Below, one piece after another: positions 55,610 to 64,000 of a stretch of 64,000 bases of DNA. The stretch covers positions 33,279,795 through 33,343,794 of the forward strand of contig OW387150.1 in NCBI GenBank assembly GCA_936440205.1. Reading direction: 5' to 3'. Below the pieces are notes generated by a model. That model searched no databases. It had not been told where the DNA came from and worked only from the letters and a program-made list of their open reading frames with translations. Position 1 is the first letter of the stretch; each line of letters opens with the position of its first letter. This DNA is from Lepidonotus clava (Eukaryota > Annelida > Polychaeta > Phyllodocida > Polynoidae). The translations under genes were made by a program, and so were the position numbers.

Positions 55610-56760
55610 GGTTATTAACTTTCAGTATGGAGGGTAAAAACTGAGGGGGCACTGCTGAGGCATCGCTGGGATGGCAGGGTGGATGTTTAGCATGCCGTGG
55701 TTTATATTTCTCTCCTCATCGAGGGTAAATAGAAACATCCTCTAGGGGAACGTAGTACAGCAGGTTCACTTGACTTATTCATGGTGGGTAGTTGGGGTGG
55801 ATTTAAGACCCCCATTGTGAGTGTACCAATCGAGAGCTATGGGCGACTCCTTATGATGAAATGTGGGATATGCCTGTCCCAAAAACACATAACATTCTGA
55901 ATAGAATGCTCAAAATTAATATTCTCAAAATATATGAATGATCAATGCAAGAGACGGATTTTGTGTGTCTATGTTGCCATGTACTATCACCCCGAGTCAT
56001 AACACTGGTGGTACAATGTAACTAGGCATTTTAACCAATGCCAAGCAGAAAAACCATATCTAAACAAGGGCTTCAGCATCTTCGTTCTATCTTTATAAAC
56101 GCCCCCCCCCCCTTGACTCCACTTAAGTGCAACTAGAAAGGGTCAGGGAAGAAAGAAGATGGATGCATCCGTTGTCCCGCTGAAAATACCATAAGGTCTC
56201 ACTCTGTCAAAATACAAAATATCTGAATGAGTTGAGATACAGTTCCTGAATTGAGTACTGATATCCGCTCCCTTCGTAAAACATGATATAGCAGATGCCT
56301 CAGTGAAGGCATCTTTTAGGTCTAAGCCTATTTTGACATTTTGATGATTAGAATATTGATAATTAACATTTCACTATTTGAGCCTGCTGTCACTGGCTGC
56401 TGAACATTTCTAAAGAAAAGTGAAATCAATTTGTAAATTTTGCATTTCAATCATGGTGTTAAATTTGATATTGAAAATGAAGAACAATGTCAGCAATGAT
56501 GTACACATGCAACCCAAAACACGGTCTAATAAGAAACGCATACAACATGAAAATTCAGTCCAGAAATGCGGCCCACCTCAAAACCTCTTAAAACACAGAA
56601 ATCGGAACCGAGTGTTGGTGTGAGGTAATGCGGAGTGGGTGCGGCAGAGTGGTATCACGTGACTGGGGCACGTGACACACTCTGCACCCGACACGATTGG
56701 TCCATTTCCGGTCCGTTGAGAGGAACAGAAGGCCACGCAAAACACGCCCCCTAAAACACC
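55610..56760. other. non-coding, nothing specific
   Basis: An 11-C tract at 56101. GC-rich piece 56570-56760 with CACGTGAC twice (56656, 56670). No exon supported. Confidence 0.4.
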
Positions 56761-56777
56761 AGTACCACTACAACTCC
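56760..56777 (+). repeat. 18-bp direct repeat left of family L copy 2
   Basis: CAGTACCACTACAACTCC, identical to 57102-57119. Confidence 0.9.
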
Positions 56778-57101
56778 TTTGGTCCGTCGCATAACGGGTC
56801 TCACTGTTGTGAGGATTTGCACCATCGCTGTTCAAAAAGTGAAAAAAATCTTAAGTCTGGCAATATGGAAGTTGCTGTTGTGACTGGTCTAGCTGTTGAA
56901 TTATGGCTTTTCTACTGGGCTGATTTTAATTCTGTAAGTGACTAAAGAAAATAGACGTTTAGATCTAAAATTCCTAATGCCTTCAGCCCAGAAACTTATT
57001 AGAAGTGGGTGAAAATTGATGCTGGATTTTTGCACAACAGGGAGAGTTTGACCAAAACCTTCCTTGCGCTGTTGGGAGACCATTATGCGACGGAACACTG
57101 T
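56778..57101. mobile_element. family L element, copy 2, between perfect 18-bp repeats
   Basis: Left TTTGGTCCGTCGCATAACGG, right inverse of CAGTGTTCCGTCGCATAATG. About 324 bp. Frames at 56697-56945 (+) and 56901-57122 (-) are by-products. Confidence 0.7.
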
Positions 57102-57119
57102 CAGTACCACTACAACTCC
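57102..57119 (+). repeat. 18-bp direct repeat right of family L copy 2
   Basis: CAGTACCACTACAACTCC, perfect match to 56760-56777. Confidence 0.9.
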
Positions 57120-57222
57120 CACTTCTCAGGCAACCCTGCTATTTATTAAGTTCAGGAACAGGTAGAATGCAATTCACCCCACAACGGATAGTTATAATTT
57201 CCTAATCGTTGCCTGCAGGCTA

Positions 57223-57506
57223 TATTATAATAAGAAGGACTACGGGGGGCATCAGAGGGTGTCTGCACGACCCAGAGGGGATCGTCACATACCGAGGGCA
57301 AAGCCCGAGGTCTGTACGATCCCCATTGGTTTTATGGCCACTCGAGGACGCCCCCTTAGGTCCTTCTTTATTTTATCACTCAAGAAATCTTAAAAATTTG
57401 TTAAAATTACAGACCACAAAGAGTGTTCACTGAGCGGTGCGTACGGCCTGTCAAGACGCCCTCCCCACAATACGTACCGCTCGGTGGCCGTGCGGGTGAT
57501 AAAACA
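57223..57506 (+). mobile_element. twin-hairpin element family H, reference copy
   Basis: Head hairpin: arms of about 68 bp (57230-57300 with 57304-57372) with a very short loop, bounded by AATAAGAAGGAC and GGTCCTTCTTTATT. Tail hairpin: bounded by TTTATCACTC (57375) and GGGTGATAAAA (57495), inner arms GAGCGGTGCGTACGG / CGTACCGCTC. Both parts occur together, in the same order, in all four copies. No coding capacity. Confidence 0.75.
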
Positions 57507-57509
57507 CTA

Positions 57510-57660
57510 TGCTTGGACCCAACGCAAAGCATACTATACTGGGCATTTCAGGGTCGCGTTTGCGGTCGCATTGGGTCGCGTTTGCGGTCGCGTTGGTTCA
57601 ATTTTGCTATATGACACTAAATGCACTGGGTGTTTTGGTATGCGTCGGCTATTCAAGCTG
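57510..57660. repeat. short GC repeat resembling family C
   Basis: GGGTCGCGTTTGCGGTCGC twice in tandem (57550-57590), similar in wording to family C interior. Confidence 0.5.
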
Positions 57661-58124
57661 GATTAAAATTGCCAAAATGTGGTCTTAACAGGCCTATACC
57701 TAGCCCCAAAATGGTAGGAAGTTCCTTGACAATCTGATTGAGTTCCAGGCACATTTCAGGCAGTTCAAGGGAAATCTGAATTGGTTCAACTGACATAATA
57801 TGCCCCAGGTGACACAACTCAATATTGTCTAAATCGAAGGGAATTCCAGAAACCTCTCGTGGGTGCCTCACTTAGCCTAATATTTTCGGGGTAAGCCCTA
57901 GTGCTATTGCACCGGCGCCGCAGGTGCTGTGTAACCTGACCACCCTTGTCTGACAACGGGTTATCTGGGCTTCTAAGATCGGGGCCAAAACGACGCCCAA
58001 AAACACAAACACTGGGACAGGTGAGATGGGTGAGACGGGTGTGGGAGGGGTGTGGGGGAGGGTTGGGGACTACAACTTAATGCGCCAGTGTAAGATAACC
58101 ACAGGTTATCAGGTTCAGGTACAC
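57661..58124. other. non-coding, nothing specific
   Basis: Mixed unique sequence with a GGGTGTGGGAGGGG purine-rich part (58035-58070). Confidence 0.4.
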
Positions 58125-58205
58125 AGGTTCTACCAAGTTGGGGGGGGGGTGGTGAGGTTCCCTAAGTAGAACTTTTGCTTATATTTTCATAGACAAACTA
58201 TTCAT
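58125..58205. mobile_element. G-tract element fragment similar to 37765
   Basis: ACACAGGTTCTACCAAG then an 11-G tract and GGTTCCCTAAGTAGAAC; partial copy. Confidence 0.45.
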
Positions 58206-58800
58206 CCCTGGATATTGTCATTCCAGCGACGAACATAATCCTTGTAAAAATCAGGAGGTAAATATTCATTGCAACGGGTTTGAGACCAAGGAAGTTTAGA
58301 TAAACTACTAAACATTTACTCTTAGTGTTTGGTGTAAGCTATATGTTGACTCTTGAACTGTATAGTATAGAAATCTGCTTCTTGTTAAAGACAGCTGACT
58401 CAAAGAGACATTTACAATATATAAATGTTAGTAAACTCATTGGTCCATGCTGGATATCTTGCCCATAGTTTATTGTAGCTCCTGGCTTTAATGGGAGGTA
58501 CACCAGTAACGCATAGGTAGATTGTAGTAAACAATGGACCAACACAATTCTTACTGTTGTCTTGCATCATATATTAAGTCAAGGCCTATGACCGTCATCT
58601 AGCACACACACACATTGTCAATACTACTTGGCCGCTAGCCCAAAAGCCTCAGAACCCAGCTGCAGAACCCCTCAGTACTGTGTCCAAGAGGACAATTCAA
58701 GTAGACATTCTGTGGCTGTGACCTTTCGTCATACCCTGTATATCCGCTCTCACACTCCCACGTTTTCCTCTGTCTAAAGCACCATACCCACTGTCTACTA
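58206..58800. other. non-coding; one Cys-rich minus frame
   Basis: The minus-strand frame 58635-58829 reads KTWECESGYTGYDERSQ and NCPLGHSTEGFCSW, with four Cys but no spacing that matches EGF or other modules. No splice support; not called as a gene. Confidence 0.35.
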
Positions 58801-58928
58801 CCTCCATCCGCCCCTGCTGCCCTTGCCACCCTAACCGCCTTACCGCCTGACCTTTTCGTGACACAAGGTGGTATATCCTGCTTGACCTTGGACTTTTGCT
58901 ACCACAATCTGTGATTCTCAGTTAGGCC

Positions 58929-59163
58929 CCATACCCACTAATCAATCGTGGCCACGTTGGCCTACTGATCAGTGCTAAAATCGGCTGATTATCCAGGTAG
59001 AATTGGCTGATTTTAGCAACAAATCATATCAAAACTTGTCATATCAATATATTTGATATTTAATTCAGTATGAAATTAGACCGATCATCCTGGTATAATC
59101 GGTTGGTTCAATAGCAGGGATCGGCCAGCTGACTTGATCAAAATTGCCTAGTGGGCATGAGGC
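58929..59163. mobile_element. MITE family B in the loop
   Basis: GGCCCCATACCCACTAATC and GCCTAGTGGGCATGAGGCC ends. Confidence 0.7.
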
Positions 59164-59211
59164 CTAAGTCCGAATCACAGAATCACATATTCTGGTAACA
59201 GAAGTCCCATA

Positions 59212-59447
59212 GATCTGGGACACAAAAACCTGAACATTTTCTGTCACCTCCTGTTAGTTCATCTTTTTCTATGTTCTCGTAATTTCACCAAAATTCAACT
59301 CTAATTGCATATGCAAGGTGTAAAGACAATATTCAAAGTGTCCTGTTTCTGTAAAACACTTGATATAAAATAGCATTTATCATATTTAGCCAGAAACCTT
59401 ATCTATCGCTATGTCACAATATTGAGTTGTTTCTCACTGACCAGATC
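59212..59447. mobile_element. TA-flanked MITE family R, copy 2
   Basis: GATCTGGGACACAAAAACC to TCACTGACCAGATC, 236 bp, TA target at 59210-59211 and 59448-59449. Mariner/Tc1-type target. Confidence 0.75.
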
Positions 59448-59499
59448 TATAGGTCAAGCAGGATATACCACCTTGTGAAGTTCAAAGGTCAGATGGTAA

Positions 59500-59720
59500 A
59501 GACAGTTAGGGCAGCAAGGGCAGCAGCGACGGTCAGGGAAGCAAGGGCGGATATAAAGACAGAAGCAGCAGGGGCAGAGGTAGGTGCTGCAGGGAGGCGG
59601 TTCTCAGAGAATTTGTCACCACTGCCAGCCTCTATAATCCCCTCCTGCCCTCCCCCATCCACCTCCCTCTGATCCAGCCCGCCAAAGGAAGCAGCAATGT
59701 AATTTGCTGAGGTTGTTTGC
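59500..59720. other. AGC/GGGCAGC-rich segment
   Basis: AGGGCAGCAAGGGCAGCAGCG and similar phrases continue the inverted-repeat arm. Frames on both strands (81 and 86 codons) are low-complexity Ala-rich readings and are not supported. Confidence 0.4.
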
Positions 59721-59727
59721 AGCACCT

Positions 59728-60236
59728 TTAGGCTGTATTCAACTATCATATTTTCTACTCACGATTCCAGAAATCCTGAATGGGAATAAAGGTTTTAATG
59801 AACCTGTCATATATCATTGAAAAAGATATTAAATTATCTTTTAAATGGTATGTAAGATGTAGGCCCCTGTAGTTTTTTGTAGAGCCCCAATTCACCCTGG
59901 TCAGAGGTTCTGTCGTAGAAAGCGGCGGGAATTTTATCACTTGAATTCGCAAACAATCTTGTGGAATTGAATGCATAGCATTCACACTGAGAAGGCAGCA
60001 GCCTGAAACTTGTGATCATTTTCTGAAGCAAATTGGCCTAGAGTTGCACAGGTTCGTTATGAAAATATTGCACATGTTGAATAATTTTACAAGGGAAAAG
60101 GTCACAGAAGGCTACAATAATCTAACGTTTCAAACATTCATAGATCGCCGAGACCTACAACTTTATATTTCTCTTAACAACCTTAGAAATGAACAATTTC
60201 CCAGTGGTCAAAATCGCCAAGTGGAATACAGGCTTA
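59728..60236. mobile_element. family C-type element containing an E left end
   Basis: TTTAGGCTGTATTCAACT at the left and inverse TTAAGCCTGTATTCCACTTGG at the right. A family E left terminus (GAGCCCCAATTCACCCTGG, 59882) lies inside without a matching right end. The P-like GGGAATAAAGGTTTTAATG is near 59780. Confidence 0.5.
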
Positions 60237-60328
60237 ACTCTTGACTGATGGTAGCAGGGCCGGGAGCAGTGGGTATTAAAGAGAGTGGGAAGGTGGGCCC
60301 AGGTGGCGGGGAGAGTCAACCATAGAGT

Positions 60329-60432
60329 ATGGTGATGGTAGTGGTAGGTGAGGCGCAGAAATGGTATTTGAGAAGTTTTGATGAATGGAGGAGAGGGGTA
60401 CTACATGTACAGGGAGAGCTAGCGGTGAACAG
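60329..60432 (+). CDS. possible first coding exon of a small two-exon gene
   Basis: From ATG at 60329 a frame of 34 codons plus two bases reads MVMVVVGEAQKWYLRSFDEW then RRGVLHVQGELAVN and ends at a consensus donor AACAG|GTGAGTAA (phase 2). An in-frame TAG lies just upstream. It is phase-compatible with the acceptor at 60866. Joined to 60867-60921 it would encode 52 residues. The G-rich start is low-complexity. No family recognised; no promoter motif is clear. Confidence 0.2.
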
Positions 60433-60866
60433 GTGAGTAACTTGTCAGAATCCCCTTCAGCCTGCCATATGTTTCGTGGGCATTTGGTTGATTTCCTCTG
60501 AGAATATGGCATGAAACCATATATCCTATATACTATTGGAAAGAGAATCGTAAGGCCTATTTAATTATGTAGAACATTTTTATATTTGAAGTTTATTCCC
60601 ACTGCCGATTTATAAAGCAAAGTCAGTCCCACAGGCCTAGCTCATTGCAAAAAAAGAAATTTCAATAGTTAATTATAATATAATTTGCAAAGTTTTAAGT
60701 GCTTTTGGCTTCCTTTCATTTTGTCTTATCGGCCCACATCATAAGGTGAACCCATCGGTGATGAGAGATGGGTGGCAGGTCGCTGTGTTTGGCCCTGCAG
60801 CGTGTGGTGGTGGTGAGTGGTAGACGTCCATGCCGGCCTGCAGGTCTAACCTGTTGCCGTCCTCAG

Positions 60867-60921
60867 GCCCCCTGAGCTGGACGGGAGCTGCTTCGAGCTG
60901 CTCGGACTGCTGATGAGCTGA
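60867..60921 (+). CDS. possible terminal exon of the small two-exon gene
   Basis: Acceptor CTAACCTGTTGCCGTCCTCAG ends at 60866. One base, then CCC CCT GAG CTG GAC and onward to TGA (60919-60921), reading PPELDGSCFELLGLLMS. Nearly all codons are C/G-ended (CTG, GAC, AGC, TGC, TTC, GAG), in contrast to the AT-rich flanks. GAGCTGCTC (60895-60903) is part of it. Alternatively this is a GC-rich regulatory island and the reading is chance. Confidence 0.25.
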
Positions 60922-60939
60922 TTAGGTGGGGCTACATTC

Positions 60940-61285
60940 GGGGATGCCTCGCAGACGTCTGTGCAGTGATTGGGGTTATATCAGTCCATACTGTACTAGT
61001 TTTTACATTGTCTTTAGTCAAACATTTAGAGGTTCAAACATGTAACATGTTATGCTACACACACATACCACGCACATACAACACACACCGCACATGTGAT
61101 GAATTGTCCATTCATCTTTTGTGGTACAAAATATCAAGCTAGAAATCGGATATAATGACCTTGTATCGTGAAATGATTGAATAATACAGTTATTGCCGGA
61201 TAAAAACAAAATAATGCAATCAAATGAAATGGGTACTAGAATAGACCAAAATTCATAATTGGATATGAGAGCCTGAAAAACTATA
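60940..61285. other. AT-rich non-coding
   Basis: Short CACACA-type runs (61060-61095). No exon supported. Confidence 0.4.
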
Positions 61286-61289
61286 GTGA

Positions 61290-61430
61290 CTGGATATGAC
61301 GTCATGGGGGAGTCACATGATTAAAATGACCAATAACAGTTTACCTGTAGCATATAAAAGTGGGCACTATGGCCCAGAATAAACAGTTCCTTATCGGTAC
61401 TCCTTGTGCTCACTCATATCTTCTTTAAGA
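61290..61430 (+). promoter_or_regulatory. CRE-CCAAT-TATA segment with AATAAA, LTR-like layout
   Basis: TGACGTCA (61297-61304), CCAAT (61330-61334), TATAAAAG (61353-61360) and AATAAA (61378-61383) follow in order. A pol II promoter closely followed by a poly(A) signal recalls an LTR, but no second LTR or internal retroelement domain was seen, so it could equally be a host promoter. Confidence 0.3.
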
Positions 61431-61984
61431 TGCCCCGCCTTCCAATTAGTCCGAGCTTGAGATCTCCAAGAGTAGAAGTAGATAATTGAGTAAAACTTAG
61501 CAAAGGAAACCGAATTATAGATGAGATAGGCCGGAGCCCGAAAAGCCCAAACATGGCACGAAAGTCGCAAATGGCCAGAGACCTCACCCGAGCATGAAAA
61601 CTGGCGCAGTACGAAAGCCCGAAATAGTAAGCATTTGGCCCAGCATGACAGGAACAAAGGTGCCACCCGTTGGCCTCACGCTACCATCCTCTAACTGCGA
61701 GCGATGACCCAACTTCAAAAAGGACAGGCTGGCGGTCTGCCCTAGTGGCTGATATTAGCCCTATCCCGAGAACCCTCTGGTCGCCGAGCCCTGCTTTCCC
61801 CACCTTGCTTTGCTTAGGACGGCCCCGGGTCCATCTTTCAGAGCTCCACAAAAAACGACCCATTGGCTTACCCTCGTGTGCGAGGCACGACTCTTGACCT
61901 TGCAAACCGGTCTCCCGCTCGAACTCCCAATCGGCCTGAGACTGAGAAGCCTGGAAATCCCTTCATCGCAGAGCCCGGAAACCC
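61431..61984. other. GC-richer segment of unknown origin
   Basis: About 50% GC, no match to any repeat family in the window. Frames on both strands (74-93 codons) overlap and none has a recognisable domain. Follows the TATA-bearing segment and runs into a CA microsatellite. Confidence 0.35.
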
Positions 61985-62115
61985 CGACTCCCCAAAGAAC
62001 ATCACACACACAACACACACACAACACACACACGCAACACACACACTACACATACACTATACACACTCACACACATGCCACACACACACCACACACACAC
62101 CACATACACACTATC
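61985..62115 (+). repeat. (CA)n-rich microsatellite
   Basis: ACACACAACACACACACAAC-type imperfect repeat for about 130 bp; frames across it are artefacts. Confidence 0.9.
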
Positions 62116-62210
62116 ACACAATCCTTTCACATTAACCTTTTTTCAATCCCATACAAATATCACATCCTGAATGAAAATGGGAAACATCTGTATGTTGATA
62201 CGCAATAACC

Positions 62211-62527
62211 TACCAAGCCACGTTCTGCAACCATACTTTTTTTAGTCAGTGTGTCACTTACTAAGATGGCATGTAACAATTACGTTATTAATGGTGAAGT
62301 TAAAAACTCACAAAATTAGAATGTTAGTATAACATCATTTTCTTGGGGAGGCTAGGACAAAACCAAAGCAGAACATTATAAGGACATTTTGTTTAGGTTG
62401 AAGAACATAACCAGAATGCTATAATAAGGTCACAGCAGTATGTTGCAGCTGCGTTATTGGGAGCCATCAAAATAACGTAACAAGAACCAATACAGAATCA
62501 AACAGAACATCGCTGCAACTGACTGGG
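62211..62527 (+). mobile_element. MITE family A, type 1, copy 11
   Basis: CCAAGCCACGTTCTGC to CAACTGACTGGG, 317 bp; ends somewhat worn. Confidence 0.75.
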
Positions 62528-62540
62528 CTAACACATGTAC

Positions 62541-62777
62541 CTACGGATGTACATACGATTGTGCTAACTCCATTCCGTTGGCGGAACTAACAAGCCCGTC
62601 ATCACTAAGATAAGCATTTCCGAACGCAGCCAGGAGCTGCTCAATTGTAATAATTCCCCTGCAGGTGGCGCCACATAAATCACTGAGAGCAGCTCGTGAC
62701 CCCGCCTGACCTCCAGGGGTCAAGGTCGACACGTCGCTGATACCCGTATGCGTGCTAAGTGCTGCCAATGTAAACAT
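62541..62777 (-). CDS. 78-codon open frame, unknown product
   Basis: ATG at 62777 to TAG at 62541 on the minus strand. It reads MFTLAALSTHTGISDVSTLT near the start and GIITIEQLLAAFGNAYLSDD in the second half. No signal peptide or known domain. It coincides with the motif-rich island (CTCF-like, nuclear-receptor-like and FOX-like sites), so the open frame may be incidental to GC-rich regulatory DNA. No ribosome context or splice site decides the start. Confidence 0.15.
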   Translation of the reverse strand: MFTLAALSTHTGISDVSTLTPGGQAGSRAALSDLCGATCRGIITIEQLLAAFGNAYLSDDGLVSSANGMELAQSYVHP

Positions 62778-62780
62778 GAG
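62560..62780. promoter_or_regulatory. motif-rich unique island with CTCF-like site
   Basis: CCTGCAGGTGGCGC (62658-62671) matches the CTCF core consensus at 13 of 14 positions. It is centred between GAGCTGCTC (62634-62642) and GAGCAGCTC (62687-62695), which are inverted to each other. TGACCTCCAGGGGTCAAGG (62708-62726) contains nuclear-receptor half-sites, and TGTAAACA (62769-62776) is a forkhead core. Confidence 0.4.
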
Positions 62781-62789
62781 ATGAGTCCC

Positions 62790-63200
62790 GACACCAGCGA
62801 ATATATGAATAGATGGGGTGAATTAATTGAAAGAATCTGCTGTGAATATTTATTTCATATTTGGGGTTAGAGGTTGGATTGTGGTCGGTAGAAGGTATCT
62901 GGATTGCAGTGCTTAAGTTTCCTCTAATTAAAGTGGAATTAGAAAGTGCCTTGGAAAAGTATAAGAAATGATTTATGTTCTTAATCCCTCAACTGGCGTC
63001 ATAAAACAACTATAATAGTTAAGGCATTCTATACTCTTATATAATTATATAATAGATGTTGTAACCTTTGACGCAGAACGTTACACTTAATATTCTTAAG
63101 ATCGCGGTCTGGACTGGTTAAATCAGAAAACAGATGTCATTGTAACAGGACATGTCCTATTTGTGTAATAAGTATATTTAGTATTTAACTGTTTTCTAAC
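62790..63200. other. AT-rich non-coding, nothing specific
   Basis: No repeat family or supported exon. Confidence 0.4.
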
Positions 63201-63209
63201 AGAAAACAG

Positions 63210-63320
63210 TCGATTGGTTATCATGCAAAATAGCTTCACCTAGACAGACCCAATCTGCTCTTTCTCCAATAATATGTGTATATCACGTAATAGTGCTATA
63301 AAATGGAGAGCACGTGTCTG
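63210..63320 (+). promoter_or_regulatory. TATA/CCAAT promoter-like segment
   Basis: ATTGG (63213-63217), CCAAT (63266-63270), TATAAAA (63297-63303) and E-box CACGTG (63311-63316). The order and spacing fit a TATA promoter reading to the right, but no gene follows within the window. Confidence 0.3.
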
Positions 63321-63446
63321 TCCTATACCAATACAAGCGACATCCTGTTGGCACCTGAAGCAGGTATATACATCACGGCATGTTGGGAGGGGGGGGGGGC
63401 ACTTGGATATTAAATGCTAAAAGGCGATGACAAAACAGAGAAAGAT

Positions 63447-63977
63447 CCAGCCAAGGATGTAACTTTATTATAATGTTGTGGCAATGCTCTGGTCGGTTCT
63501 GTATTGGTTTTTATTTTTTTATGATCTTTTTATTACTCCTAACTACATCACTGCAACCTACTGCTGTGATGACGTACTATGACATTATTACAACATTCCT
63601 AAACAATAATGTTCTGATTTGGTGAGGTTTCAACTTCCCCATCAATAATATAACTGTTTTGTACCATCATTAGTTCTGCTTCAGTCCTTGTTACATTATT
63701 TCAATGGCACCCAGAAACGTCTTTAGAACATAACATTGCGTTGTCACATTGTGATGCTATTGTGACATTCATGTAACATTCTTTCACTTCATAATAACAA
63801 TATTATAATGTTCTTCATTAGTAAGGTCTCAACATCACTAAAATACAATGTTAAAAAACATTCTTTTCTAGTAAATCTCAACTTTACCTAAAATAATGTA
63901 ACTGTGACATGAAAATTGGGCAGGTTACAGACTGAACAAAATAGTGCAGATGCTTGTTAGATCGCTGCTTGCCTGGG
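63447..63977 (-). mobile_element. chimeric family A element: type 1 fused to type 2 (minus)
   Basis: 63447-63671 is inverse type 1 (CCAGCCAAGGATG, GTGAGGTTTCAAC); 63672-63977 is inverse type 2 (GCACCCAGAAACGTCTTTAG, AAATTGGGCAGGTTACAG, GCTTGCCTGGG). Each half lacks its inner terminus, so the result has one left end of type 1 and one right end of type 2. Confidence 0.75.
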
Positions 63978-64000
63978 AGTGCCTTCCCCCTCCATGGACA

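Larger units (their letters stand above)
58809..59530. repeat. long inverted repeat with a B element at its centre and an R element in the right arm
   Basis: Left arm 58809-58930 pairs with 59448-59530 plus 59158-59211 (GGTCAAGCAGGATATACCAC is shared, inverted; identity about 85%). The right arm is interrupted by family R (59212-59447) with TA on each side. Family B (58929-59163) fills the loop. Confidence 0.8.

Noticed and set aside
58635-58829. Cys-containing minus frame as an EGF-like exon
   Set aside because: Cysteine spacing does not fit the EGF pattern and there are no splice signals.
61810-62208. 132- and 90-codon frames
   Set aside because: The second half is His/Thr repeats from the CA microsatellite; overlapping frames on both strands are equally open.

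Overview
The window looks like non-coding DNA from a large, repeat-rich animal genome. It is AT-rich overall (GC near 40% by eye), has no bacterial-style gene packing, and has no open frame above about 150 codons. It carries dozens of short non-autonomous transposon copies (MITEs), several satellite-like arrays, microsatellites, and a few islands of unique sequence dense in animal transcription-factor motifs (CRE, CCAAT, NRF1, TCTCGCGAGA, RFX X-box, CTCF-like). A marine invertebrate deuterostome such as a lancelet or acorn worm would fit, but that is inference from style only; no gene was recognised that fixes the taxon.

Layout. 1-2.4 kb is mostly unique with regulatory-type motifs. 2.4-6 kb holds MITEs, two splice-flanked open segments and a TA microsatellite. 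6.0-8.4 kb is a tandem array of a ~530 bp unit, one unit split by a 356 bp insert. 8.4-16.2 kb mixes inverted-repeat elements with a CpG-rich promoter-like island at 11.9-12.8 kb and a homeodomain-motif-rich unique block at 14.5-15.3 kb. 16.3-18.2 kb is a six-unit ~352 bp array. 19.7-22.7 kb holds MITEs and the best exon candidate (20741-20836), preceded by its own decayed tandem copy. 23.2-26.4 kb is an eleven-unit ~305 bp array. 27-36 kb holds MITEs, a triplicated GC-rich module (31.9-33.1 kb), hairpins, and a ~62 bp minisatellite around a CACGAAATTTCGTG palindrome. 36.4-47 kb has unique blocks with RFX/SOX/CRE motifs, a promoter-like cluster at 44.2 kb and nested transposons. 47-60 kb is MITE-dense with several transposons bracketed by unusually long direct repeats. 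60-64 kb holds two phase-compatible exon-like segments, a TATA-bearing segment and a CTCF-like site centred between inverted GAGCTGCTC motifs.

No confident protein-coding gene, tRNA, rRNA, CRISPR array or autonomous transposon was found. The exon-like segments are low-confidence leads. The most interesting signals are: a four-copy twin-hairpin element (family H); transposon copies sitting exactly between long imperfect direct repeats (18, ~56 and ~74 bp); tandem arrays whose GC-rich motif-bearing core appears better conserved than the surrounding unit; and recurrence of the 9-mer GAGCAGCTC/GAGCTGCTC in unique islands.
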